Shown in pieces: positions 19,764 to 28,053 of a DNA stretch of 64,000 nucleotides. The stretch is from Acetobacteraceae bacterium (GTDB lineage Bacteria; Pseudomonadota; Alphaproteobacteria; Acetobacterales; Acetobacteraceae). The stretch's first letter is position 1, and each line of letters opens with the position of its first letter. The notes under the pieces were generated by a model. It did no database searches. It saw only the letters and a list, made by a program, of their open reading frames with translations, and was not told the origin of the DNA. The stretch covers positions 1 through 64,000 of the forward strand of contig JAMXLO010000151.1 in NCBI GenBank assembly GCA_024280945.1, in the 5' to 3' direction. Made by a program: the position numbers and the translations under genes.

Positions 19764-20765
19764 CTACGGCACCAACAGGATCTTGCCGATGTGTTCGCTC
19801 GATTCCATCAGTGCATGCGCTGCAGCGGCCTTGCGCAGTGGGAACTGGCGGAAGGTGAACGGCCGCAGCTTGCCCTGCGCCCACATCGGCCAGACCTTCT
19901 CCCGCAGGGCCGTAATGATCGCCGCCTTCTGCGCCACGCTGCGGGAGCGCAGCGTCGATCCGGTGACCGTCAGGTGCTTGCGCTGAATCGCACCGAAATC
20001 GGCCTCGACCTTGTTGCCACGCATCAGAGCGACAAAGCAAAGGCGGCCTTCATGTGCGAGCAGTTCAATCTCGCGCGGAATATAGTCGCCACCCACCATA
20101 TCGAGGATTGCATCCACGCCACGTCCTCCGGTGAACTCTTTGCCCACCGTGACAAAATCCTGCGTCCTGTAGTTGATTGCGACATCGGCGCCGAACTCGC
20201 GACAGGCCGCGCATTTCGCATCGGAGCCGGCGGTGACCAGCACCTTGCAGCCCCACGCCTTGGCGAGCTGGATAGCAGTCACACCGATGCCGCTGGAGCC
20301 TCCTTGCACCAGGACCGTCTCGCCCGGCTGCAGATGCATGCGCTCGAAGACGTTGGTCCAAACCGTGCAGAACGTCTCCGGCAGCCCGCCGGCATCGATG
20401 AGACTGACGCCGGGGGGCACCGGCAGGCATTGCACGGCCGGGACGGCAGCATACTCGCCGTAGCCGTCGCCAATCATCAATGCGCAGACCTGGTCGCCGT
20501 CCTTCCACTGCGTGACGCCTTCGCCGCACTTGACGACGGTGCCGGAGCATTCAAGGCCGGGAATATCGGGGGCGCCGGGGGGCATCGGATAACGGCCCAT
20601 GCGCTGCAGGCAATCGGCACGATTCACGCCCCCGGCGGCGATGCGTATCAGCACCTCCCCGGCTTTCGGCTCGGGTACCGGGCGCGTTGCCGGGACCAGC
20701 ACCTCCGGGGTGCCCGGCTTGCTGATCTCGATCACGGTCTGGGTGGCGGGAATGTTGGCGAGCAT
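19764..20765 (-). CDS. NAD(P)H:quinone oxidoreductase, zeta-crystallin/PIG3 type
   Basis: This zinc-free medium-chain dehydrogenase of 333 residues probably reduces quinones or electrophilic enones with NADPH. The GroES-like part shows EVLIRIAAGGVNRADCLQRM with NRADxxQRxGxYP as the PIG3 signature and GLECSGTVVKCGEG. The cofactor site is VLVQGGSSGIGVTAIQLAKAWG. The C-terminal part has GSTLRSRSVAQKAAI and SSEHIGKILL, again typical for PIG3/qor. AGGAGG lies six bases before the ATG at 20765, although the frame is open to 20876. Probably cytosolic, with no clear operon partner. Confidence 0.92.
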   Translation of the reverse strand: MLANIPATQTVIEISKPGTPEVLVPATRPVPEPKAGEVLIRIAAGGVNRADCLQRMGRYPMPPGAPDIPGLECSGTVVKCGEGVTQWKDGDQVCALMIGDGYGEYAAVPAVQCLPVPPGVSLIDAGGLPETFCTVWTNVFERMHLQPGETVLVQGGSSGIGVTAIQLAKAWGCKVLVTAGSDAKCAACREFGADVAINYRTQDFVTVGKEFTGGRGVDAILDMVGGDYIPREIELLAHEGRLCFVALMRGNKVEADFGAIQRKHLTVTGSTLRSRSVAQKAAIITALREKVWPMWAQGKLRPFTFRQFPLRKAAAAHALMESSEHIGKILLVP

Positions 20766-20872
20766 GGCCGGTCCTCCTGCGCTGACGTGAACACGGTATG
20801 GCAAACCACGCAGCCGTCCGCCAGGACTCGACCGAGCACTGCGGCAAGTGGCGGTCGCGGAGCCGTCCAGAA

Positions 20873-21190
20873 TCAAGACCGGTCTTGGTCTTCCTGCTCG
20901 CGTCGGTCAGCCAGTTCGTCGAACTTGTCCGCAAGTCTCCGCAAGCCACTCGCGGCTTGCAGTGTTCTGGCCGTCGCAGCCATCTGCCGGTAGCGCGCCG
21001 CTCTGGCACGCAAGTCCGCCACCGACAATTCGCGCAGCGGTCGCCACCTGTACCCGCGGGGAGCCGCGGGAAACTCATCCCCTTCGCTGACAAAGATCAT
21101 CCGGCCGGTTCGGCTGCCGATAGCGTTGACTTCCATATATTGTCCACCGAAGGGGACAGGCTCGCCGGGGCTGAATTCCATGCTGACCAT
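20873..21190 (-). CDS. YjzC-like small protein under FNR-type control
   Basis: This 105-residue protein has an N-terminal motif that resembles the YjzC family and related short proteins: PGEPVPFGGQYMEVNAIG, then TGRMIFVSEGDEFPAAPRGY and W. A charged helical C-terminus follows (LRARAARYRQMAATART, LADKFDELADRREQE). Function is unknown. No Shine-Dalgarno is visible for either ATG (21190 or 21181). An exact FNR box (21272-21285) lies 41.5 bases upstream of a likely start point near 21237, with a TATTAT -10 (21245-21250 on the minus strand) at the right distance. Low-oxygen induction is therefore likely. Confidence 0.7.
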   Translation of the reverse strand: MVSMEFSPGEPVPFGGQYMEVNAIGSRTGRMIFVSEGDEFPAAPRGYRWRPLRELSVADLRARAARYRQMAATARTLQAASGLRRLADKFDELADRREQEDQDRS

Positions 21191-21223
21191 AACGGAACAT
21201 TAACACGTCTGATTATGCAATCG

Positions 21224-21237
21224 TTGACCTAGATCAA
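21224..21237. promoter_or_regulatory. Second FNR-like box
   Basis: TTGAC-CTAG-ATCAA departs from the palindrome at one base only. It lies 35 bases from the exact box, overlapping the inferred start point of the leftward transcript. It could work as a second activator site for either divergent gene or as a site that limits expression when the regulator is abundant. Confidence 0.65.
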
Positions 21238-21244
21238 CCGTTCG

Positions 21245-21285
21245 ATAATAACAACACGCGGGACGCAACATTTGATCCGTATCAA
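21245..21285 (-). promoter_or_regulatory. FNR/FixK-type promoter (exact box plus -10)
   Basis: The box TTGAT-CCGT-ATCAA (21272-21285) matches the FNR/anaerobox consensus exactly. In the minus direction TATTAT (21245-21250) sits where a class II activator promoter needs its -10, giving a start near 21237 and a leader of about 47 bases to the 105-residue gene. On the plus side no good -10 is found at the matching distance. Binding by an FNR, FixK or related regulator is inferred. Confidence 0.75.
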
Positions 21286-21342
21286 TGCACTCGCACCGTA
21301 CGGTAGGTCACAAATGTCTGCTGGTACTGGTGGAAGACCCCT

Positions 21343-21552
21343 ATGAGCGAAGATGACGGCTTCAACATTCTTCCTGTGGCGGATGAGATCGCGGAGATCG
21401 CCAGGACCACCCGTGATCCGGAGACTGCGAGACTTCTGATGGAACTGGTCCACCGGTTGCTAGAGGAAGCGGGATTGCCGAAGGACGATGAACCCGGCGG
21501 TGGCGAACTGCCGAATGGCTGGATTTCAGACCTCGTCGACGAGCTCGCCTGA
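21343..21552 (+). CDS. Small acidic protein, 69 residues
   Basis: The family is not recognised. MSEDDGFNILPVADEIAEIA is followed by a helical section (DPETARLLMELVHRLLEEAGLP) and an acidic end (WISDLVDELA). The composition suggests a soluble helical protein. GGAAGA lies seven bases before the ATG. It is divergent from the YjzC-like gene across the region with two FNR-like boxes, so it may respond to oxygen, although no -10 was found at the right distance on this strand. Confidence 0.68.
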   Translation: MSEDDGFNILPVADEIAEIARTTRDPETARLLMELVHRLLEEAGLPKDDEPGGGELPNGWISDLVDELA

Positions 21553-21655
21553 CTGCAACGTGGCAAGGATTGCCGATCCTCCCCGGGTGACGTGAGCATG
21601 GGATGGCAAGATCCACAGGCTCGCGCCCTGACAACATCGATGATACCATTCGACA

Positions 21656-22036
21656 ATGGCGGCCATCGTTCCGCTGATCGACTACACGCCTGCGACGGTG
21701 CTCCCGGCCGAGGGTTACCGCCTGCTGTATGCTGGGGCGCTCGCGCTGTGCGGGTTCATCGGCTTCAGTGTGCTGAAGATCCCTGGCGGCTGGTCGAACC
21801 CGCTGTATATCGCGCCGCTGTTCGTGTGTACGGTGCTGAGCTACGGGATGTTCTTCTACGTCTGGTCCTGGTTCGGCGTCCTGATCGCAATGGCGTGTCT
21901 TGCGGGGCCCTATGTGCTTGCTGAAATAACCAGCTGCATGTTGTCGACCCGCATCCGGACCATTCTTGTGTTCATTGCCTTCGCCGCCAGCATCGTTTGC
22001 GCCGACATGGCGGTGCACATGGGTGAGTTCGGCTGA
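21656..22036 (+). CDS. Hypothetical inner-membrane protein, four segments
   Basis: This 126-residue protein is mostly hydrophobic, with about four membrane segments (LLYAGALALCGFIGFSVL, LYIAPLFVCTVLSYGMFFYV, FGVLIAMACLAGPYVLAEI, ILVFIAFAASIVCADMAV). It has no recognised domain. The start at 21656 has only a weak upstream site. Its last base overlaps the first base of the next gene, so the two are translationally coupled and probably act together at the membrane. Confidence 0.7.
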   Translation: MAAIVPLIDYTPATVLPAEGYRLLYAGALALCGFIGFSVLKIPGGWSNPLYIAPLFVCTVLSYGMFFYVWSWFGVLIAMACLAGPYVLAEITSCMLSTRIRTILVFIAFAASIVCADMAVHMGEFG

Positions 22037-22506
22037 TGCCGTATTATACCAAAGTGCTGCAACCTGACGAGACTGTGCGCATGATCGGCAGGCTGCACTG
22101 GTCAATGTATGTTCGTGGCCTGATCGTGGTCGTACTGGCCTGCGGAATTGCTATTCTGGCGTTCTCAGGCTGGCTGCCCGATCCCGACTGGCAGCGCTAT
22201 ACGGGCATCGCCGCGGGTGTGATCGGGGCGTTGGGACTGCTGCTTCTGCTGGCTGCCTGGATCCGACGGCGTGCGACAGAGATTGTCGTGACCGACCGAC
22301 GTGTCATATTCAAGCGGGGTCTGCTGACGCGGCATACCGTGGAGATGAACGTCAGCAAGATAGAAACCGTGGATGTCGAGCAAGGCATCGGCGGCCGGAT
22401 TTGGAATTATGGCACATTGATGATACGCGGCACCGGGGCCGGGTTCGAACCACTGGAAGGTGTCGGTTCGCCTATTCAAATCCGCAATGCGATCGTCGCG
22501 GGCTGA
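22036..22506 (+). CDS. Bacterial PH-domain membrane protein (DUF304/bPH2)
   Basis: This 156-residue protein begins MPYYTKVLQPDETVRMIGRL and has two adjacent membrane helices (YVRGLIVVVLACGIAILAF, GIAAGVIGALGLLLLLAAW). A bacterial PH domain follows: RRRATEIVVTDRRVIFKRGL, RHTVEMNVSKIETVDVEQG and GGRIWNYGTLMIRGTGAG. The ITDRRVI-like and NYGTLxIxGTGG-like strings are hallmarks of the family. Function is generally unknown; such proteins sit at the inner membrane. It starts on the last base of the upstream gene. Confidence 0.88.
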   Translation: MPYYTKVLQPDETVRMIGRLHWSMYVRGLIVVVLACGIAILAFSGWLPDPDWQRYTGIAAGVIGALGLLLLLAAWIRRRATEIVVTDRRVIFKRGLLTRHTVEMNVSKIETVDVEQGIGGRIWNYGTLMIRGTGAGFEPLEGVGSPIQIRNAIVAG

Positions 22507-22511
22507 GGCCT

Positions 22512-22985
22512 CTACCGCTCGCTGCACGTCACCTTCATTGCCTGACACACCCGCAAGATGCCTTCAACGATGCGCAACGTGGCCGAGTCCTCGCCCGGCT
22601 TGGTGGCAGATGCCACGAGAATTTGTGAGAGCCTCGTCCCGAGATTGCTGACCGTGATCCCGGCGGAGCGTGTGCCGTTACTGAATTCGACCGTGCGATC
22701 TCCAGGGTCTTCCGCCACAATATGCAGAGACTGGTTCTTGCGGAGCATGTCGACGGTGGTCGTGTATACGCGCGTGGCGTCGGCATTGAGTATGACCGTC
22801 GCGACGTCGAAGCCCGGCTGATCTTCCTTCGGCTTCTGGCTCAACTGCTTTACGCGGCCGACCACCCGGCCGGCAATCAAGCCCCACGGTGTGTTTGCCT
22901 CAATGCGTGGGATGATCAGCGCATTGACGGCGACAAGCCCGCAAAGGATCAGTAGCGGCCGTGTCGTGCGATTGACGAAGCGCAT
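22512..22985 (-). CDS. Hypothetical exported or membrane-anchored protein
   Basis: This 157-residue product has an N-terminal hydrophobic segment (PLLILCGLVAVNALIIPRIEA) that could be a signal or anchor. A beta-rich region follows: DVATVILNADATRVYTTTVD, MLRKNQSLHIVAEDPGDRT, VEFSNGTRSAGITVSNLGT and ILVASATKPGEDSATLRIVE. The pattern, a per-residue comparison of a numerical quantity with NADATRVY near the start, resembles DUF3568-like lipoproteins, but the lipobox is missing and I am not certain. AGGAA lies seven bases before the ATG at 22985. Its stop is five bases from the stop of the PH-domain gene. Confidence 0.6.
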   Translation of the reverse strand: MRFVNRTTRPLLILCGLVAVNALIIPRIEANTPWGLIAGRVVGRVKQLSQKPKEDQPGFDVATVILNADATRVYTTTVDMLRKNQSLHIVAEDPGDRTVEFSNGTRSAGITVSNLGTRLSQILVASATKPGEDSATLRIVEGILRVCQAMKVTCSER

Positions 22986-23092
22986 CTGATGTTCCTGGAG
23001 TTGCGAAATCAAGGGGTGGGTTCCGCAACGTTAGGGCATGAACCACGCGACGCCAATAACGGCCGCTGCCATCCAGTTCCTCTCGACCCGCG

Positions 23093-23722
23093 TCAGCGCC
23101 GCCGAACGACCCTGACCTTTCCACTGTTGCCGCCGCCACAGAAGAACCGATCACCGCCATCGGACTCTAGTCCGGACACGCCAACTCCAGACGCCATTTC
23201 GATCGTCTCCATCACTTCGCCGGTCTGAGGATCGACGCGGCGCAGATCGCTCTCGTCACCCTCCCAGGTGCCGTGCCAGAGCTCGCCATCTATCCAGGTG
23301 ACCCCTGTGACGACACGGTCGGATTCGATGGTGCGAAGAATCGCCCCTGTCTGCGGATCGATCTGATGAATCTTTCGGCCCCGATGCTGTCCCACCCAAA
23401 GCGACCCCTCGGCCCAGGCGAGACCCGAGTCACCGCCACCTCCGGGGGCCGGGATCGTGGCCAGCACGTCGCCAGTCTTCGGATCGATCTTCTGGATGCG
23501 ATCTTCGGCGATCTGAAACAGATATCGCCCGTCGAAGGCCGTTCCCGCATGTGCAGGGACATCGATTGAGCGCATCAGTGTTCCATGCACTGGATCAAAC
23601 GCGTTCAGCTTATCTCCGCTTGCGAACCAGACGTGCTGACCGTCAAACGTAACCCCATGCACGTGATCAAGACGGGGAAAGGGCCCGTATTCGCGGAGGA
23701 TCTCGGCTGCTGATCGCTTCAT
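23093..23722 (-). CDS. Beta-propeller (Vgb/glutamine cyclotransferase-like) protein
   Basis: This 209-residue protein has no signal peptide. Repeated blades of the form DGxxVWFASGD.., KIDPKTGDVLATIPAP, QIDPQTGAILRTIES and RVDPQTGEVMETIEM read as PQQ-like or streptogramin-lyase-like propeller units. GVTWIDGELWHGTWEG resembles glutamine cyclotransferases, though the enzyme's catalytic residues cannot be confirmed. AGGA lies nine bases before the start. It follows the HTH regulator by nine bases, so the two form an operon. The divergent gene encodes a DUF899 protein, a combination often seen together. Confidence 0.82.
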   Translation of the reverse strand: MKRSAAEILREYGPFPRLDHVHGVTFDGQHVWFASGDKLNAFDPVHGTLMRSIDVPAHAGTAFDGRYLFQIAEDRIQKIDPKTGDVLATIPAPGGGGDSGLAWAEGSLWVGQHRGRKIHQIDPQTGAILRTIESDRVVTGVTWIDGELWHGTWEGDESDLRRVDPQTGEVMETIEMASGVGVSGLESDGGDRFFCGGGNSGKVRVVRRR

Positions 23723-23731
23723 GCCACGATC

Positions 23732-24952
23732 CTAGTCGCTCGGAAGGGGACCAGGGAGTAACAAGGTCGTCGTGAAACCCGGCATGCTCGGGGAATTCCA
23801 ACGCAGCGCCCGCCCGCGACCAAACGATTGCACCCTGCCTTCGGCCGCGAGCGCGTCAAGCGCTCGTTGCACGGTTCTCTGGCTGGCTCCGAGTGCAAGC
23901 GCCAAAGCGGAGCTCGACCAGGACTCACCGTCGGACAAGAAAGCAAGCACCGCCCCATGCTGATCCTCCACGGGCGGGGCCAATACGACGACCCGGCGTG
24001 CGCGGCGTGCTACGAGCGCAAAGCCGCGTTTCGTTGCACTCACGCCCGCCAGCGGCCGCAATTCCGTGCGGAGGCGGCCGACTTCGACCCGCAGCCGCGC
24101 ACGGTGCGATGCGTCGGCGGCTTTCGCGCGGAAGGCACGTTTGATGAGCTCATCCCTCGGCACATCGCGGGGCCACGCTTCGCCAAGCACGCGAACCAAC
24201 GTGAACAAGACGGGGCGTGTCGCGAGCGAGACAAACGTACGTGCATCACACACGACATGGCGGCACGCATCCACGACGAGTGCACCAGAGTCCAGTAACG
24301 CTTTGGCGTCCTCCAGCAGCAGCAGTCGCTCCTCACCACTCGCGACCATGCGCGCTGCCGGCGTGTTCAGGACCAGGGTTGCGCGTTCGACCTCCGCCGT
24401 CAGCGCCGGGATAGCGGCGTAGTGTGCGGCATGCGCTGCGCGAGCGAGCGCGGCGCGCGCCGCTTGCGTGTGCAGGCGTCGCATCGCGATCCCGGCTGTT
24501 ACGAGCTCGTGCGCGGCGCGTAGCGCAGGAGGAAAGCGGGCGGGGTCTATTTCGCCGAGCAGGCGTTCGGCCTCGTCGAGACGCCCGATAAGGACAGAAC
24601 GCCGGATCGCGAGGTGCCGCGCATGCGCGGCATTCAACCAATCGCGGTGCGCGTCCAGTGTCACCCTTGCTGCGTCAAGTGCCTTGGTAGGCCAGGCCAG
24701 GTCGCGCGAGACGAGCGCGATCTCGGCCTCGGCAACGACGCACCTCGCGCGAGCCACGACCTCTCTGGGACCGAAGGCGCGCGCAGCAGCCTGCAAGAGA
24801 GACTTCGCCCGGACGAGGTCACCGAGGCGCGCCATGGCAATGCCGCGCAGCGCGAGCGCAGCGGGGTCGTTGCGCAGTGCAACCCGGTTGAGTGCGCCGA
24901 AGGGATCACCCGCGGCAAGCGCACGCGCGGCGGCCGTGATCAGCGAATCCAT
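23732..24952 (-). CDS. HTH-domain protein with TPR-like N-terminus
   Basis: The 406-residue product is extremely arginine- and alanine-rich. Residues 1-190 are helical repeats that look like TPRs (LGDLVRAKSLLQAAARAFG, LIGRLDEAERLLGEIDPA). Residues about 235-310 resemble a winged output domain (LIKRAFRAKAADASHRARLR, VEVGRLRTEL). The C-terminal part has a recognisable helix-turn-helix, ALALALGASQRTVQRALDAL followed by AAEGRVQSFGRGRALRW. It probably regulates the DUF899 and propeller genes. The same neighbourhood is seen in other bacteria, but the signal is not known. Confidence 0.72.
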   Translation of the reverse strand: MDSLITAAARALAAGDPFGALNRVALRNDPAALALRGIAMARLGDLVRAKSLLQAAARAFGPREVVARARCVVAEAEIALVSRDLAWPTKALDAARVTLDAHRDWLNAAHARHLAIRRSVLIGRLDEAERLLGEIDPARFPPALRAAHELVTAGIAMRRLHTQAARAALARAAHAAHYAAIPALTAEVERATLVLNTPAARMVASGEERLLLLEDAKALLDSGALVVDACRHVVCDARTFVSLATRPVLFTLVRVLGEAWPRDVPRDELIKRAFRAKAADASHRARLRVEVGRLRTELRPLAGVSATKRGFALVARRARRVVVLAPPVEDQHGAVLAFLSDGESWSSSALALALGASQRTVQRALDALAAEGRVQSFGRGRALRWNSPSMPGFTTTLLLPGPLPSD

Positions 24953-25035
24953 GCGAATCCCGCCACACTTGTCACTCCCACCCGGTGATATCTGATCCCA
25001 ATCTACCTCCCTGCCTAACCTATGAAGAGTGAACC

Positions 25036-25800
25036 ATGACGACTCACACGATCGGTACGCGCGAACAGTGGCTTACGGCACGACTCGAGCTGCTTCGGGC
25101 TGAGAAGGAATTCACGCGGCGTGGCGACGAACTCGCGCGGCAACGTCAGGAGCTGCCATGGGTTCGCGTCGATAAGACGTATCGGTTCGAAACCGACGAA
25201 GGTAACACCTCCTTGGCGGGCCTCTTCAGAGGACGCTCGCAGCTCCTCGTCTACCACTTCATGTTCGGGCCGGACTACACGGCGGGATGTCCGTCCTGCT
25301 CGATGATCGCGGATGGCTTCAACGGGTTCGTCGCGCACCTGGCCAACCATGACGTAATGCTCTGGGCAGTGTCGCGGGCGCCAATCCAGAAGCTGCAGGC
25401 ATACAAGCGGCGCATGGGATGGACTTTTCCCTGGGCGTCTTCAGGTAGCAGCGATTTCAATTTTGACTTCAATATCTCATTCACTGAGGAGCAACAGCGC
25501 AATGGGGACATAGAATACAATTACGCGCGCCGCGGCCATGCAATGGACGCGTCACCGGTGCCGGAACCCGTCGCCCAGTTTGCCGCCACATGCGGGACCG
25601 ACGCGGCGACGTACTCACGTGACCGGCCCGGCATGAGCGCGTTCGTGCTCGAAGACGGCATCGTCTACCACACCTATTCCACCTATGCGCGAGGAGTGGA
25701 CGGAATCTGGGGCGCGTACCAGTGGCTCGATCGCGCTCCAAAGGGACGCAACGAGACGGGCATCTGGTGGCGCCGGCACGACGAATACGACAAGGTGTGA
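25036..25800 (+). CDS. DUF899 thioredoxin-like protein
   Basis: This 254-residue member of DUF899 has a thioredoxin fold of unknown substrate. Typical elements are the helical N-terminus (LTARLELLRAEKEFTRRGDE), ELPWVRVDKTYRFET, a redox-type CPSC inside GPDYTAGCPSCSMIADGF, GWTFPWASSGSSDFNFDF and WGAYQWLDRAPKGRNE. The CxxC is a plausible active site. A GAAGAG site precedes the ATG. It is divergent from the HTH gene over about 80 bases, so the two probably share a control region. Confidence 0.9.
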   Translation: MTTHTIGTREQWLTARLELLRAEKEFTRRGDELARQRQELPWVRVDKTYRFETDEGNTSLAGLFRGRSQLLVYHFMFGPDYTAGCPSCSMIADGFNGFVAHLANHDVMLWAVSRAPIQKLQAYKRRMGWTFPWASSGSSDFNFDFNISFTEEQQRNGDIEYNYARRGHAMDASPVPEPVAQFAATCGTDAATYSRDRPGMSAFVLEDGIVYHTYSTYARGVDGIWGAYQWLDRAPKGRNETGIWWRRHDEYDKV

Positions 25801-25856
25801 ACGCGCCGGCTGTCCAACAGGCAGAAGATTGCAGTATGCGATTGCCAGCCTGGGCG

Positions 25857-27269
25857 TTAGGGGATCTCGTAAATCGCGAGGCTATCCCCGATGCCGCGAA
25901 GCGCATGACGCTGGGAAACGGGCAACACACCCGCGCTTTGCAGCAGCTGAGCCGTCGCTTCATGGTCCACTACCGGCCCAGTCGCATAGATCGCCTGTGA
26001 AGACGCAAGGTTCTGCACGCGCGAAGCGATGTTGACGGTTTGGCCAAAGTAATCCTGCCGTTCGTTCAGCATGACCGCGAGGCAAGGACCCTCATGAATA
26101 CCGATCTTGAGCAGAAGGTCATCGCGCTTGCGCTCCTGATTAAGCCGACGCATGGCCTCGCGCATGCGAAGCGATGCGGACACGGCCCGGTTCGGCGTTG
26201 GAAAAGTTGCCATGACGGCATCGCCGATCGTCTTCACAACTGCACCCGCCTCGGCTCCGACGATCTCGGTAAGCAGCCGGAAATGCGCGCGCACCAGATC
26301 AAAGGCGATCAGGTCGCCGACCTGCTCGTAAAGTTCAGTGGAGCCCTTCAGGTCCGTGAACAGAAATGTCAGGCTGGTGATCTTGAGCCGCTGTTCGACG
26401 TTGAGCGTATCGGCGTGATAGATGTCTCGAAAGGTCTGATTGCTGAGCAGCCGCTTTGCCGTCACGAACGGCTTGCGCTGAGAGAGCAGCTGGTCGAGTT
26501 TCGGTCCCGCGATCCAAACGCCCGGCAGAGCCCGGGTATTGTCACGGTTCTCAATATTCAGCCGGAGGGGACCCGGGCGAAGCGTCGCAACCACGGGTTG
26601 CGCGGCGGTCCGGTCGAGCAGCACCGAAAGGCTTTCACGTTCGCGTCGAGGCTCGCCCTTGACGTCGATGAATTGCGCGCAGTGAGTCACCGGATCGAAC
26701 ACGATCGCCAGTCCCACGGGCAGTGACAGCGACAGGATCGCCTTGTCGCCGGGCGGCAGCTCGACCGTTTCCAGCGTCACCTCGTCCATCACCTGACCGA
26801 AGACGTCCTTCGGTGGCAGATCAATGCCCGAACTCCAGAAGATCTGCCGATAGTAGTCGAGCGGTGCAAGCGTCTCGGGATGATGGGCAGCAATCGCGCG
26901 TAGCCTCGGATTGACGGTGAACGTCACTTCTACCACCTCATCGAGGACCGGTTCGTAGCCAGCCGCACAGAAAGCGCAGCGATACTCGGGCCGGATGACG
27001 GTCTTGAGAGTGGTGTTGGTGTCCAGTACGCCGCCGCAGCTCGGGCAGAGGATGTTCCAGAGCAAATCGAACAGCCCCAGCCGGGTCGCATGCAACAGGC
27101 CAGCAATAGTGCGTTCTTCGTCAAGATTGGCAGAGCGCGCCAGATCGATCGCATTGATGCGGCAGAGCGCATTTTCGGGCCCATTCCCGGCAAGTTGCTC
27201 GATCACGTCGGCCACGTCCGCGTCAGCGGCCTGTCGCAATGCCGCAAAAAGAGCCTGGGTTTCGCTCAT
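25857..27269 (-). CDS. Class III adenylate/guanylate cyclase with zinc-ribbon domain
   Basis: The 470-residue protein has an N-terminal domain of the DUF5939 type, including a four-cysteine zinc ribbon (CPSC at 75-78, CAFC at 98-101). Its C-terminal class III cyclase catalytic domain runs from about 297 onward. The metal-binding aspartates are D306 in FLFTDLKGST and D350 in VVKTIGDAVMATF. GIHEGPCLAVMLNERQDYFG and TVNIASRVQNLAS continue the catalytic fold. It has no transmembrane segment. It probably makes cAMP from an unknown stimulus sensed by the N-terminus. The frame can start three codons earlier at a TTG; ATG 27269 is preferred. Confidence 0.87.
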   Translation of the reverse strand: MSETQALFAALRQAADADVADVIEQLAGNGPENALCRINAIDLARSANLDEERTIAGLLHATRLGLFDLLWNILCPSCGGVLDTNTTLKTVIRPEYRCAFCAAGYEPVLDEVVEVTFTVNPRLRAIAAHHPETLAPLDYYRQIFWSSGIDLPPKDVFGQVMDEVTLETVELPPGDKAILSLSLPVGLAIVFDPVTHCAQFIDVKGEPRRERESLSVLLDRTAAQPVVATLRPGPLRLNIENRDNTRALPGVWIAGPKLDQLLSQRKPFVTAKRLLSNQTFRDIYHADTLNVEQRLKITSLTFLFTDLKGSTELYEQVGDLIAFDLVRAHFRLLTEIVGAEAGAVVKTIGDAVMATFPTPNRAVSASLRMREAMRRLNQERKRDDLLLKIGIHEGPCLAVMLNERQDYFGQTVNIASRVQNLASSQAIYATGPVVDHEATAQLLQSAGVLPVSQRHALRGIGDSLAIYEIP

Positions 27270-27419
27270 GTGCTTCAAGATAGGTCGGGGCAGCCGTCCG
27301 GAGAAGGGTGGTCAGGGAGATGACTGGGAGGCGTTGACGGCCGCCGCGGCGGCGGCCCGGAATTCGACGTCAGCGAGGTGAAGGCGGGTATGTCGAATGG
27401 AACGTCCGCCGTTGCAGCG

Positions 27420-27893
27420 TTAGCGGTGTGAGCTGCGGGGCACCCGCTCGAGGCGGTGCCAAACACGCTCCAGCACAGTGAACAGGAAAGCGGTGCTGAT
27501 GCCAAACAGCAGCATGCCGTCGACTGCCTCCAACGCCCCCATCATCTTCCAATGCGGCTCTAGATCGAGACCGGAGGCACCTCGAGTCGATATCGAATCG
27601 ACCGAGTAGAGGATTGCAGCAGAAAAAACGTCGACAGCACCAAGAAGCAAATAAACCGCACCCCAGAGAGCCGCCTCGATCCCATGCAGAACCGCCAGCA
27701 TCAATCCGGCCATCCCGATGATCAGGGCGCCCCCGGCCAACTCGCCGGCGTGCCGAAGGTGTCGCGATCCGAGCCGCTTCTCGATGCCTGCCAGAAGCAC
27801 GCCTGTCATAACGAGGCCCACGGCGTGCATACCGAGGGTCAGAGCGATGAGGGACAGGCCCCATGCCCAGTTCGCACCCCATGCAACGTTCAT
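27420..27893 (-). CDS. Two-helix pore-loop (ion-channel-like) membrane protein
   Basis: This 157-residue protein has four hydrophobic segments: WAWGLSLIALTLGMHAVGLV, AGGALIIGMAGLMLAVLHGI, AALWGAVYLLLGAVDVFSAA and LEAVDGMLLFGISTAFLFTV. The segment AAILYSVDSISTRGASG, followed by EPHWKMMGALEAVDGMLLFG, is positioned like the pore loop and inner helix of potassium channels. The expected TxGYG filter is replaced by STRGASG, so canonical K+ selectivity is not supported. This substitution appears to be a family variant and not damage. The frame extends to 27944, but ATG 27893 gives the usual start MNVAWGANWAWG. Confidence 0.6.
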   Translation of the reverse strand: MNVAWGANWAWGLSLIALTLGMHAVGLVMTGVLLAGIEKRLGSRHLRHAGELAGGALIIGMAGLMLAVLHGIEAALWGAVYLLLGAVDVFSAAILYSVDSISTRGASGLDLEPHWKMMGALEAVDGMLLFGISTAFLFTVLERVWHRLERVPRSSHR

Positions 27894-28053
27894 CGCGACC
27901 CGTGAACAGACTGGCGCCTTGTCACGCGGTTCGCCGATTCGCACCAGCGCTTGGCACGATTTCGCTCCCGCACACCGCGTCGGTCACATTGCGCTGGCAC
28001 ATGTGGCGCCAACGCTGCCTCGCAGATCAGCTTGCCCCGATAAAGCATTGAGA

